Assembly (NCBI GenBank): GCA_947503895.1 | Contig: CANNFT010000015.1 | Span: 1-64,000 of the forward strand | Origin: an uncultured Saccharospirillaceae bacterium | Lineage (GTDB): Bacteria; Pseudomonadota; Gammaproteobacteria; Pseudomonadales; Oceanobacteraceae | Reading direction: 5' to 3' | DNA length: 64,000 nucleotides | In this document: piece by piece, positions 44,423 to 53,337 of the stretch | Layout: each line of letters begins with the position of its first letter | How positions within the stretch are numbered: position 1 is the first letter of the stretch | The notes under the pieces: model-generated | The model's input: the letters and a program-made list of their open reading frames with translations, nothing else | What the model was told of the DNA's origin: nothing | Database searches by the model: none | Made by a program: the position numbers and the translations under genes

Positions 44423-46297
44423 CTAGGGCGTATACCAAATAGGTGATGTATAAGCGCGCTCTTGGATGACCTCAGGGCCTTCATTTGGAGGCTCTATTTG
44501 CAGCGCCACAGCATCAAACAGTGAATGTCTGGGGGTCGGCACTTGCAATACGCGCGCGTAATAAAAAGCGCTTTGATTGGCGTCGAATTGCGGGTCGGTC
44601 CAAACCGTTATCAATTCTTTTGCTCCTATGCTGTCGCCTACGGTTAACGTGTCTCGATTCACCGTGTCGCCTACGTGAGAAAGCGTGCCATTCGCGTGCA
44701 AGGTTCGATTGCCAGACCACGCGACATTAAATATTTTTTCATGACTTTGACCACGACTATCGACCCAACCTTTGATAATTTGAATACGGTCTAGGTTTGC
44801 ACCCACAGGGTCTTTCACCGCTCTCATTAAAATGGTTAATGGTTGTTTGGTGGATGGTCGCGTCAAATCACCTCCCATCGGAACGCCTTTTGTATAGCCT
44901 ACAGATGCCATATCACGGACATGCACATCACTGGGTGTAAAGTTCCAACCCGCGAATAATCGAACTGAAATTCTTGGTCCTGTCGTGGCGTAGACTTCTT
45001 TTCGTTTGAATGCATTGAAAATAGCTTGCCGAGTATTTTCACTCGCCCAAACACCCGCTAAACCGGCGGCTGCCATATTCCAACCATTGGCTTTGGTTAC
45101 CCCAATGATGTCGCCGCGTTTGGTATTAGGCGTTGAATCGTGAGCCATTTTCCCCCAGAAATTATTTTCTTCGGCACTGGATAATCCAGTATGGGCATCC
45201 GTGCTGCCGATCATGCCAAATTTGTAGGGATTAACGCCGATTCGTTGCTCAATTTCTAAACCCCGCTTGAGTCCAGAACGAGCATAATCGCCTTCACTTG
45301 CTTGATATTTTTGTGGCGACTTTTGCATGTAAAAATCGTAAGGCTCAAAGTCCGCGAACTCATCATTCGGTGACAAACTGGGGTAGGTTTCTGAATCCCC
45401 TTTTATTTGCGTCACTTCTACCACAGGCTCCCATGCCATACGCGTTTGTGCATAAAGCACGTCTATTGGCTGCCCTTTTAATGTCACCTCGGGGAACATA
45501 TAACCTTTCGAGACATTCGAGTTATGAGGAATGGCTAGGAACTCACTGTTTGTACGCTGCGATGTTTGATCAAGCCACGCCCAAAGATCTTGCGGATACT
45601 GACTTTGATCCGACCCGTAGGGTAAATATTGTTTCGCTTTTTCAGCGCCATCGGACGTCATCACCACTCGGTGCAAGTTAGCCCCTGTCGGAATAGAACT
45701 CCATTCCCAACCGAGTATGGCCGTAAATTTCCCTGGGTCATTGTGGTGTTCAGCAGCGTCTACGATGTCATACCATGCGTGTTTAATGGTTTTTGAAAAA
45801 TCACCTAATACACTTTCGTAGGGTAAATTCGCTGGGTCCGCCACGGGATCAGCCCCTGGAGTATCGGATTTAATCGGCAGTAAATCATTAAAAATATCAG
45901 CGCTGGTGCCCTCCTCCACCGTGCGGCGAATTAACCGTAATGCTAGCCACCGTTGAAATTCGGCCCACCAAGATGTTGGTTCAAATTCTGCTGTTTCATT
46001 CACCACTGCCCGCATGATCCCGAGCCCTTCTGCATGATCAGATACGACTAAGAAATCTAAAGGCGTTTCGATTTGTACACGCGCTTGTGTATAGGGATGA
46101 ATAACCGGTAGCCCTTTCGCCCAACGATAGGCCGTATCGGGATCTGCCGATTGATTTTGATTTAAAAATGCGTCAAATGAATAGGAGGTATGTAAGTGTG
46201 TATCGCCCCAATAAAGTTGCCGATGGGGCTCTGCAGTGGCGTACGCAAAGATCGTCATTAAAGCGAACGCCAAGCATGGCATCAGTGTTAGTCGCAT
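44423..46297 (-). CDS. DUF3604 protein, PHP-like metalloenzyme candidate, 624 aa
   Basis: Signal peptide (MRLTLMPCLAFALMTIFAYATA), then a DUF3604 domain over nearly the whole length. The opening YWGDTHLHTSYSFDAFLN and VVSDHAEGLG carry the HxH and D-H pairs of PHP-type metal sites; AIPHNSNVSKGYMFPE and MIGSTDAHTGLSSAEENNFWGK carry further His/Asp ligands. It is predicted to be an exported phosphoesterase-like enzyme with unknown substrate. It is first in the cassette with the parvulin and HupE-like genes. That set recurs together in marine bacteria (family knowledge). Confidence 0.9.
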   Translation of the reverse strand: MRLTLMPCLAFALMTIFAYATAEPHRQLYWGDTHLHTSYSFDAFLNQNQSADPDTAYRWAKGLPVIHPYTQARVQIETPLDFLVVSDHAEGLGIMRAVVNETAEFEPTSWWAEFQRWLALRLIRRTVEEGTSADIFNDLLPIKSDTPGADPVADPANLPYESVLGDFSKTIKHAWYDIVDAAEHHNDPGKFTAILGWEWSSIPTGANLHRVVMTSDGAEKAKQYLPYGSDQSQYPQDLWAWLDQTSQRTNSEFLAIPHNSNVSKGYMFPEVTLKGQPIDVLYAQTRMAWEPVVEVTQIKGDSETYPSLSPNDEFADFEPYDFYMQKSPQKYQASEGDYARSGLKRGLEIEQRIGVNPYKFGMIGSTDAHTGLSSAEENNFWGKMAHDSTPNTKRGDIIGVTKANGWNMAAAGLAGVWASENTRQAIFNAFKRKEVYATTGPRISVRLFAGWNFTPSDVHVRDMASVGYTKGVPMGGDLTRPSTKQPLTILMRAVKDPVGANLDRIQIIKGWVDSRGQSHEKIFNVAWSGNRTLHANGTLSHVGDTVNRDTLTVGDSIGAKELITVWTDPQFDANQSAFYYARVLQVPTPRHSLFDAVALQIEPPNEGPEVIQERAYTSPIWYTP

Positions 46298-46602
46298 GAT
46301 TTTCGCACTCTCAACCCAAACAGACGCAGTATATTGATTTCCTACTGAGCGCCTTGCTTGCGTTTGAACATTTATGTCACGGGTCTAATGTCACGCGAAA
46401 ATGTCACTAATACAATAGCGAACAAACAATTGGCAAACTTGGACTGGACGGCGATCGTCAGCACTCTGCGAAAATAGGCGCTGTATTCATTCTGCCATTA
46501 ACAGTACAAAACAAATCGTCTTTTTATCGCGATACGGTGGTTTATCGCCTGCCACGTCCATAAATTTTCCTATTGCCAAAAAATCATTAAAAAATGATTA
46601 AA

Positions 46603-48129
46603 CTATGAAGCCTGTCGCTGGGCTTCGGACTTTTCAATAGGTTTTTCACCCCTTTGACATGGCACCCATTCGTAAGCTTCTTCACTGAGTGTTTGAGTCT
46701 GAAAACGATACGAAAAAGTGGTGCCAGGCCAAAGCGTAAAGTTTTTACCATCTTTTCTTGTATACCAACTGGTGCAGCCTGTACTCCACACTCTACTTTT
46801 AAGCTTGCGCTGAATATTCTGATTAAATATCCGTTGTTTCTCTGGCTTAACATCCAGAAATTGATTCGGTTTATTCGACAATCTTTTAATCGCATCGACG
46901 ATGTATTGTGTTTGGCTTTCGATCATAAAAATAATAGAGTTATGACCCAAACCTGTATTCGGCCCGACCATTTGAAAAAAATTTGGAAACCCTGTAACAC
47001 TGATTCCCCAATAGGCTTCTGCGCCGTTTTTCCAAGCATCCATTAAAGTGATACCGGATCGACCGGTAATCGGTGTTTTTTTCAAATATTCTGTCGGGTC
47101 CGCTTCGAATCCTGTGCCTAAAATGATCACGTCTGCCGGTCTTTTCACTCCGTTTTCATCGACAACGCCATCGTGCGTAATGCATTTAATGCCGTCCGTC
47201 ACCAATTCAACATTTTGACGGTTAAATGCTGGGTAATATTGATTACTGATTAATATTCGCTTACAGCCAATCACGTAATCTGGTGTTAACTTTCTTCGCA
47301 GCTCTGGATGCTTAATTTGGTGCCGTAAATGCAGGCTCGCTATTTTACCGATCACTTTTGCCAGTGCGGGATACATCATCGGCAAGACTCGACTTTCATT
47401 TTTCCAATATAGAGCTGTTCGATATAAACGCCTCATAAACGGCCAGCGCGAAAACATCTTCATTTCAAACTGGGTATACGCACGCTCGTTGCGTGGCACC
47501 ACCCATGCAGGCGTTCTCTGAAAAACATTGAGTTGTTTAGCTTGCTTGGCCACTTCAGGCACGTACTGTATCGCGCTGCCTCCCGTGCCAATACTCGCGA
47601 CATTCTTATTCACTAAACTGATGTCATGTCGCCATTGAGACGAATGCCAGACGTCGCCTTTAAATAAATCCAGCCCTTGAATGTGCGGCAGAGATGGAAC
47701 GTGCAATGGTCCTGTGCCCAGCACCAGACTGCGGGCCTTTATTGACTGGCCATGATTTAATGTGATCTGCCAGACACCTTCAATTTCATCAAAACGTGCA
47801 GCGGTTAATACAGTGTTAAAGCGAATATGAGGGCGGAGTTGAAAATGTTCTGTGACGTCCAGTAAATACTGCTGAATATCTTGCCAGCCTGAAAACACAC
47901 GCGGCCAGTTTGGGTTCGGATAAAACGAGAACGAGTACAAGTGGCTTTGAACATCGCACGCAGCGCCTGGGTAAGTATTCTCTCTCCACGTACCGCCTAT
48001 TTCAGAGGCTTTTTCTAGCATCACAAAATCTTGAATACCGGCCTCTTTTAGCTTGACTGCCATACACAGACCAGAAAAGCCCGAACCAATAATGGCCACC
48101 TCAGTGTAGCTAGGAATCGAATGAGTCAT
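46603..48129 (-). CDS. Flavin-containing (Baeyer-Villiger-type) monooxygenase, 508 aa
   Basis: FAD site GSGFSGLCMAVKL (GxGxxG, about 12-24), then EKASEIGGTWRENTYPGAACDVQSHLYSFSF (the BVMO GGTW and YPGA-D stretch). The fingerprint FKGDVWHSSQW fits F-x-G-x3-H-x3-W. The NADPH site SIGTGGSAIQYVPEVA follows, and ILGTGFEAD lies near the C-terminal half. It should insert oxygen next to a carbonyl of a cyclic or aliphatic ketone, or oxidise other lipophilic substrates. The AraC regulator gene is divergent 157 bp away. The 305 bp after the stop (46298-46602) hold no gene. Confidence 0.92.
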   Translation of the reverse strand: MTHSIPSYTEVAIIGSGFSGLCMAVKLKEAGIQDFVMLEKASEIGGTWRENTYPGAACDVQSHLYSFSFYPNPNWPRVFSGWQDIQQYLLDVTEHFQLRPHIRFNTVLTAARFDEIEGVWQITLNHGQSIKARSLVLGTGPLHVPSLPHIQGLDLFKGDVWHSSQWRHDISLVNKNVASIGTGGSAIQYVPEVAKQAKQLNVFQRTPAWVVPRNERAYTQFEMKMFSRWPFMRRLYRTALYWKNESRVLPMMYPALAKVIGKIASLHLRHQIKHPELRRKLTPDYVIGCKRILISNQYYPAFNRQNVELVTDGIKCITHDGVVDENGVKRPADVIILGTGFEADPTEYLKKTPITGRSGITLMDAWKNGAEAYWGISVTGFPNFFQMVGPNTGLGHNSIIFMIESQTQYIVDAIKRLSNKPNQFLDVKPEKQRIFNQNIQRKLKSRVWSTGCTSWYTRKDGKNFTLWPGTTFSYRFQTQTLSEEAYEWVPCQRGEKPIEKSEAQRQAS

Positions 48130-48286
48130 TGTCTCGCCTTATCATTATGAAAGTGATCATGGTCTTCATTCCAAAACCATGTCCTTTTTTGGCATTTGTT
48201 CTTTGGTGAATGTCGGACAGTATAGAAAGCGATCAATCTGCCCGGCTATGCTGGGGTAAATTAATTCTTGATGAATTCGGCCACCC

Positions 48287-49321
48287 ATGAGCGCACGTTC
48301 TGTTTTAGGTTTACTCTATATGATTCAGGGCCTTGAGGCTGCTGGTATCGATTATCACCCTGTTTTAAGCCGGTACGGGCTGAGCGTCGACCGACTAGAC
48401 CCGACTGCGCTAATGGATCGCACTCAAGAGCTGACCATCTTGACTGACCTCTTTGCCAGCGTCGAAGAGCCAGCATTGGGTTTAAAGTTGGGTAAAGGCT
48501 TTGGGTTGGCGGGCTATGGCCCCTACAGCATGTTGTTGATGACGGCTATGAATACCTATGAGGCGTGTAAAGTGGGCGTTCACTATCAACAATTAACCTA
48601 TATTTTGGGTGAATTAACACTCGACCTTAAGTCATCGACCACGACGTTGAACATCCACCCTCAGATGATCCCACAACCCATATTTCGCTATATGGTCGAC
48701 CGAGATATATCCGGCGCTCTGAAGCTCATTGAAGATATGGCGCTCAGTGTGGGGGAATCACTTGAAATCATTGAAGTTTGGTTTCCCTACCCCGAACCGA
48801 GCGATATCACGCCTTACCAAGAACGATTTAAGTGCAAGGTCATGTTTGGGCAACCGATGGGGCGAATTATCGTCAATAATGCGCATTTAAATGTGCCATT
48901 TCCACAAGCCAACAATCTCGCGTTCGAGCACTATCGCCGGCAATGCGATGAGCAATTAACCCAACAGAATCGCTTTAGTGCTGACCTCCCAGGCCAAGTG
49001 GCGCAGTACCTAGGGCTGTTTAGCCATAAGTTTCCCAGCATTAAAGACATATGCCGTTGCTTTAACATTCCAGAGCGCACCCTTAGAAGACGTTTAAGTC
49101 AAGATGAAACCAGCTACCAAAAGCTATTAGACCAAGTGAGAGAGGCCAAAGCAGACCATTTGCTACTGCAAACCACACACTCCATAGAATCCATCGCTCA
49201 TAAGCTCGGCTATGCAGAGCCAGCAGCATTTAACCACGCCTTTCAACGCTGGACAGGGCAAACCCCATCCTCGTACCGCAAAGGCGCACGAGTTCAGAAT
49301 GTTATCCGTGCTGTAAGCTAG
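48287..49321 (+). CDS. AraC-family transcriptional regulator, 344 aa
   Basis: The N-terminal Arabinose_bd-type (PF12625-like) ligand domain (about 20-195: LGLKLGKGFGLAGYGPYSMLLMTAMNTYEACKVGVHYQQL) is followed by a C-terminal double HTH (FPSIKDICRCFNIPERTLRRRLSQDETSYQKLLDQVREAKADHLL; SIESIAHKLGYAEPAAFNHAFQRWTGQTPSSYRKG). This class controls lipophilic-compound pathways, as in the ArgR/OruR and AlkS-like regulators. Divergent to the monooxygenase gene, it probably controls it. Confidence 0.9.
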   Translation: MSARSVLGLLYMIQGLEAAGIDYHPVLSRYGLSVDRLDPTALMDRTQELTILTDLFASVEEPALGLKLGKGFGLAGYGPYSMLLMTAMNTYEACKVGVHYQQLTYILGELTLDLKSSTTTLNIHPQMIPQPIFRYMVDRDISGALKLIEDMALSVGESLEIIEVWFPYPEPSDITPYQERFKCKVMFGQPMGRIIVNNAHLNVPFPQANNLAFEHYRRQCDEQLTQQNRFSADLPGQVAQYLGLFSHKFPSIKDICRCFNIPERTLRRRLSQDETSYQKLLDQVREAKADHLLLQTTHSIESIAHKLGYAEPAAFNHAFQRWTGQTPSSYRKGARVQNVIRAVS

Positions 49322-49476
49322 CTCAGTGCGCTCAGATATGTCTGGCTGGCTATTTTCTGTGCGACGATAGGATTCAAGGAGCGGTCAATCGCTACAATCG
49401 CTAAGTCATTGATAAATTTCTAAAATAATGTGTTGACAGGTCGCCCTCAAATCGTAATAATGCGCGCCGTTTCAAA

Positions 49477-49553
49477 GGCAACATAGCTCAGTTGGTTAGA
49501 GCACATCACTCATAATGATGGGGTCCCAGGTTCAAATCCCGGTGTTGCCACCA
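49477..49553 (+). tRNA. tRNA-Met (CAT)
   Basis: 77 bp including CCA. The acceptor GGCAACA pairs with TGTTGCC without mismatch. The D-arm AGCTCAGTTGGTTAGAGC is normal. The anticodon stem CATCA/TGATG carries CTCATAA with anticodon CAT. The T-arm is CCCAGGTTCAAATCCCGG with one weaker pair. It follows the elongator Met pattern (as in E. coli metT) rather than initiator or lysidine-Ile. It is likely the insertion point of the island to the right. Confidence 0.93.
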
Positions 49554-49560
49554 AATTCTA

Positions 49561-49597
49561 AAAAAAATCAGTCACTTAGCGGTGACTGATTTTTTTG
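49561..49597 (+). terminator. Terminator of tRNA-Met
   Basis: AAATCAGTCAC and GTGACTGATTT pair around TTAGCG, followed by six or seven Ts. Confidence 0.9.
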
Positions 49598-49680
49598 TGC
49601 TCTACGAAAAATTTATTTATACCACATTTATACCACCAAAATTTTTACACCTAAGTGTCAAACATTAGAAAACACCACAC

Positions 49681-49782
49681 CCTAATTGATGGGGTCCCAG
49701 GTTCACTGTTTTAAAAACTCGCGGTGTTGCCACCAAATTCTAAAAACCCGCTAGATCTCTCGATTTGGCGGGTTTTTTCGTT
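49681..49782 (+). repeat. tRNA-Met 3'-end relic 1 with terminator (att-like)
   Basis: TGATGGGGTCCCAGGTTCA (49688-49706) and GGTGTTGCCACCAAATTCTA (49723-49742) repeat the tRNA-Met 3' half and its trailer. The T-loop between them is replaced by CTGTTTTAAAAACTCGC, so it cannot fold as a tRNA. A terminator AAAACCCGC...GCGGGTTTTTT (49743-49778) follows. It fits an attachment-site leftover from island integration or a decayed tRNA copy. Confidence 0.75.
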
Positions 49783-49792
49783 AATGGGACAA

Positions 49793-49882
49793 GGTCCCAG
49801 GTTCACTGTTTTAAATGCTCGCGGTGTTGCCACCAAATTCTAAAAACCCGCTAAATCTCTCGGTTTAGCGGGCTTTTTCGTT
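49793..49882 (+). repeat. tRNA-Met 3'-end relic 2 with terminator (att-like)
   Basis: Same unit exactly 100 bp further on: GGTCCCAGGTTCACTG, GGTGTTGCCACCAAATTCTA and a terminator AAAACCCGC...GCGGGCTTTTT. It has only a few base differences from relic 1, so the pair arose by a recent tandem duplication. Confidence 0.75.
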
Positions 49883-50046
49883 TGGAGGTCAGCCCCAATA
49901 TCACAAAAAGCCCATCTAGCATCCACCGAAAAATGCATTGAATGCCGTACCCTATCAACACACCGCCTAAAACCTTATATCCAATCATCAAGATTTTAAG
50001 AGACTATCCAGTTCTTTGATTGGGCTCCTTGCCTTTTAAATAATGG

Positions 50047-50273
50047 TCAATCTATTTGCTCGTTTAATAAATCAATTTTAGTTTGTTCCATAACACGACT
50101 TAAAAAATTCTGGCCAACATCCAAACGCTGGGCAAATTCTTGTGATGAATACATCATTGGCTTAACAGGCCGTTACAGCTGTGCCTCCGGTGGCTCTAAT
50201 CCTGCCACAACCTCGCTGTAGCTTAAATCATTGCCGACCTGCATTAGGTCTACATCACTGCCTGCATAGTCTC
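50047..50273 (-). pseudogene. Decayed gene fragment of unknown family
   Basis: One minus-strand frame reads YAGSDVDLMQVGNDLSYSEV, then AGLEPPEAQL, a stop, then RPVKPMMYSSQEFAQRLDVG and a tail ending DLLNEQID. The second part looks like a helix-turn-helix region (SSQEFAQRLDVGQNFLSRVME). A single stop codon breaks an otherwise gene-like frame; no start is seen. It may be the rest of an island regulator or recombinase. The remaining DNA from 49883 to 50286 shows nothing else. Confidence 0.3.
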
Positions 50274-50286
50274 ATGACACCTTGAT

Positions 50287-50787
50287 TTACTGATCACTTG
50301 ATTCAAGCAGCTTAATAATTTTAGCTTCATCTGTTAGCAAATCCATACGAAGATGCCTGCGCTCAATCTTCTCGCCCTGATTTACCTGAAAATCGGTAAA
50401 AGAAAAAATATACTCCTTACCCTGCTCAACTAAATGCTCATGACCTGACCCAGGCCGAAGCAATGAGACAAACTTCTTTCCTGTATCAGACAAATACTCC
50501 ACGGTTGACCGAGTCACAAACCGAGATACCACTTTAGCCCTATCACACGAACCATATAAACTTCTCACAACATCGCCATAGACAATAGTCGCCTTAGACA
50601 GCTGATGCTTTGAACCGTCTTTAAAGTGATAAAAACGCTCTTCACTTTCCACCCGGTTTACTTTAATTACACATACCGTACTTATTTTATTGGTCAGATC
50701 CGCATACGTTTGAGGATGAATTCGAGAAGCAAAAACAGCGCTAACAATCATAATTAGCATAAGGGGCGTAACAAAATATTTAATCAT
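50287..50787 (-). CDS. Small secreted protein of unknown function, 166 aa
   Basis: The N-terminal hydrophobic segment (about 5-20, FVTPLMLIMIVSAVFA) reads as a Sec signal peptide. The mature part is a mixed-strand domain with two Cys (about positions 38 and 80) able to form a disulfide (STVCVIKVNRVES; YGSCDRAKVVSRFV). The family is not recognised. It is the last gene of the minus-strand island block, 220 bp after the HNH gene, with a weak terminator-like GC hairpin at 50853-50876 between. Confidence 0.6.
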   Translation of the reverse strand: MIKYFVTPLMLIMIVSAVFASRIHPQTYADLTNKISTVCVIKVNRVESEERFYHFKDGSKHQLSKATIVYGDVVRSLYGSCDRAKVVSRFVTRSTVEYLSDTGKKFVSLLRPGSGHEHLVEQGKEYIFSFTDFQVNQGEKIERRHLRMDLLTDEAKIIKLLESSDQ

Positions 50788-51007
50788 ATAATTAACTCTA
50801 TAAATGTTTGTACGATAGAAGTTACAGATTGAACTGATAATTTGAAAGCATCACCCCCATTTTAGTGGCGGGGGGGTAATGCGCTCAGCATATAAGGGGC
50901 TTGCTCAAAGAAGTGGTATGAACATAATATTTACATCGTCTATTGAGCAACTCTACCCAACGTCTGTAACTCAATAAATTTAACAAGTCAAGAGATTATT
51001 CCGAATA

Positions 51008-51865
51008 CTAAAATAACCCCCCCTTTCGATGTATTTCTAAATATTGTTTATTGGGAAGGTATCCCCTCGGTAATGTGATTTTATTGCCTTCCATACTCAA
51101 AAAATAAGTCTTTAAACTATCATTCGAATAACGTTCTTTAATGTCATTAGAAAGAACAATTCGATAATCATCATCCAAGCTGATTAAGTGCTGATCGAAA
51201 GCTGCATCATACGTAGCAGAAAGATATAAACCATTACTCGGGTCTAAGCGCTTTCTCTCATCATCTGCCCAAGGAATTATATGGCTTGCCCGATTTACCT
51301 GTGGGATGTTTAACCCGGTAATACAACAAGCATCGCGATAGATATCCCTAAGCATCCGTCTAAACAGGTTCTGATTTATACGTGTTTTAACACTGCGAAT
51401 GACATCTTTCCCTTCTGTACCCTTTAAGCCATCTAATAAAACATCGGTATATTTTGGCTCGGTATCCAGCAAGCGTGGTAAATCAGCACCCTGACCATTG
51501 TGTTGCTTGAAAACCTCGAATAAGGCATCTTCTTGACTTACCTCAACCAAGTATTTGGAATAGCTGGAGAGTGCTGCTTTGCAATACCCTTTGGTCAAAT
51601 AACTTGGTGCAATATCACCTGATAACCACTCGCTATTCATACCTTTACTTTGCTCAATGGCAACTAAATCTCTCAGTTCAGCAATACGTTTTAGGGAAGT
51701 TATGTTCCAAATATCTATACAATCTTCAAACCCGAAAGGTCGGGAGCGCAGCATTTCACTAAGAATATCAAGTGCTCGTATATAAGATGAGGCTTTGCCG
51801 CTTCCTGAAATATTAACTTCATGAATATAAGTGGAATAAAGATCTTTTGTGTCAGTATGATTCAA
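51008..51865 (-). CDS. HNH endonuclease (HNH_2 type), 285 aa
   Basis: The N-terminal two thirds is an unassigned helical region. The C-terminal HNH_2 domain is clear: NLFRRMLRDIYRDACCITGLNIPQVNRASHIIPWADDERKRLDPSNGLYLSATYDAAFDQHLISL. It contains the ASHI His, DPSNGL Asn and the late AAFD motif (His replaced). This family turns up in restriction and defence contexts. Start TTG at 51865 is the only long option and has no strong ribosome-binding site. It follows the membrane nuclease gene by 34 bp and is probably in the same operon. Confidence 0.82.
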   Translation of the reverse strand: MNHTDTKDLYSTYIHEVNISGSGKASSYIRALDILSEMLRSRPFGFEDCIDIWNITSLKRIAELRDLVAIEQSKGMNSEWLSGDIAPSYLTKGYCKAALSSYSKYLVEVSQEDALFEVFKQHNGQGADLPRLLDTEPKYTDVLLDGLKGTEGKDVIRSVKTRINQNLFRRMLRDIYRDACCITGLNIPQVNRASHIIPWADDERKRLDPSNGLYLSATYDAAFDQHLISLDDDYRIVLSNDIKERYSNDSLKTYFLSMEGNKITLPRGYLPNKQYLEIHRKGGLF

Positions 51866-51899
51866 TTTGAATTTTCACTTCTGTTATATGATATCTATT

Positions 51900-53228
51900 T
51901 CAGCAGGGGTTCGAAAATATCTCTTTTCCTAGATGCACCTGAGCATAAGTCGATATTGCAAAATTCCTGGCCTTATCTTTATCGATCATATACTGAGCAT
52001 CAACAAAGTTCGTCACATTTATTTTTCGTGATATGTCAATAAACTGCTCAATGGGTGCCAGTAATTTCAGGCTAGGTTTTGTAGGATCATCACCAAAACC
52101 TACCGCCATGTATACAGGGATCATACGAGATTTTCCAAATGACTTATACCGATCAACCTGACTAACATTAGACCAGGATATAAGTTTTTTTCTATCCCGA
52201 TTGAAGTATTTAGAGCGAAATTTGCATTCTACCGACGCTTTTCCTAAATAGCGGTGCTGGATAATAAAATCAGGATTACCATTTGCCGCCACTGGAATTC
52301 CATTTTCAAACCCTTTGTCTGATGTCCACTCCATAATTTTTATATCCGGGTTTTCTAAAATTTGTTTTGCAAAGAAAATTTCAAACTTTCTACCTTTTAG
52401 TAAACGCTCATAATGCTCCCCATGAAAATCAATATCAAAAACAATCCCTTCGGATCGAATACCGTCATAATTTTTCTTAAGCTCAGAGTACGATTTTTGC
52501 ACTCGATCAAGTGACGCCTGCATTATTTGAACTGAAACCTGCGTTCTTATATGAGCCTCATCCTCAAACTTCTTCCTTAATTTACGCTCTTTTTCTTTAA
52601 AATCTAAATGAAGGTTGCGTTTTTGGCACTCATTCTTTTCAGTGATTTCCCTCTTGAATTCTACAAGATCATTAGCCCGTAAACTCTCATATTTTTTTAC
52701 CTCGTTCTTCCTCATGACCTCCTGATTTTCTAATTCATTCCTTAAGCGATAATTTTCATTTTGAAGCCTATCAACCAAGTCTTCGCTGACAGTGGATACT
52801 TCTTTCTGAGCTTGAATATATTTTCGCTTCTTAGACCAAACCAGTAACAAACCGATCAGCGCAATTATTGAAATTGACATCAAATAAATTTGAATAGATT
52901 TAAACGTCAAATACACGCTTCCCACTAACATAGCTTTTCTGCGAGAAGGATTCTTAACAAAAACGTAAAGGCCATTCCATACACCGTGCAGCCATTTACC
53001 ACTCTGACCAGCATAGAGATATCGATAACCATGACCGACTGGCAGCTCTGCTAAAATGGGCTGATTTTTATCATTACTTGAAAATAACTTAAGAGGCCCA
53101 TCACTGATGTTAACCACATAAACTGGCGTATTTAAAAGAATCGTATTCGAACGATATACATCAATATATTGAATATACCCCCAAATTACAGATGAAATAA
53201 TAAAAATGATCAATAGAAATGTACGCAT
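51900..53228 (-). CDS. Membrane-anchored coiled-coil PD-(D/E)XK nuclease, 442 aa
   Basis: Order of parts: a transmembrane helix (residues 3-24), an SH3-like periplasmic stretch of about 70 residues (LNTPVYVVNISDGPLKLFSS... HGYRYLYAGQSGKWLHG), a second helix (about 110-128, YLMSISIIALIGLLLVW), a long coiled coil (about 140-255) and a C-terminal nuclease domain. In the last, FEIFFAKQILENPDIKIMEWTSD carries the first Glu, NGNPDFIIQHR the catalytic Asp, and ASVECKFRSK the E-x-K. It looks like a membrane-tethered restriction endonuclease. The start ATG has AAGGGAGTATC before it. It lies in the minus-strand island, 34 bp before the HNH gene. Confidence 0.78.
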   Translation of the reverse strand: MRTFLLIIFIISSVIWGYIQYIDVYRSNTILLNTPVYVVNISDGPLKLFSSNDKNQPILAELPVGHGYRYLYAGQSGKWLHGVWNGLYVFVKNPSRRKAMLVGSVYLTFKSIQIYLMSISIIALIGLLLVWSKKRKYIQAQKEVSTVSEDLVDRLQNENYRLRNELENQEVMRKNEVKKYESLRANDLVEFKREITEKNECQKRNLHLDFKEKERKLRKKFEDEAHIRTQVSVQIMQASLDRVQKSYSELKKNYDGIRSEGIVFDIDFHGEHYERLLKGRKFEIFFAKQILENPDIKIMEWTSDKGFENGIPVAANGNPDFIIQHRYLGKASVECKFRSKYFNRDRKKLISWSNVSQVDRYKSFGKSRMIPVYMAVGFGDDPTKPSLKLLAPIEQFIDISRKINVTNFVDAQYMIDKDKARNFAISTYAQVHLGKEIFSNPC

Positions 53229-53337
53229 GATACTCCCTTATCCTTTTTACAATTTTAATTATTCGCCTGAGTGTTCTTTTTTTACCGACTTTATTGCTGA
53301 GATCAGCACTAACAGGAATTGGAGATTCATCATTCAT

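Noticed and set aside
46587..46895. 102-aa minus-strand ORF over the end of the monooxygenase gene
   Set aside because: It lies in another frame of the monooxygenase C-terminal coding region; the monooxygenase frame shows clear family motifs.
49688..49842. Two further tRNA-Met genes after the first
   Set aside because: They lack the acceptor 5' strand, D-arm and a normal T-loop; only 3' ends remain.
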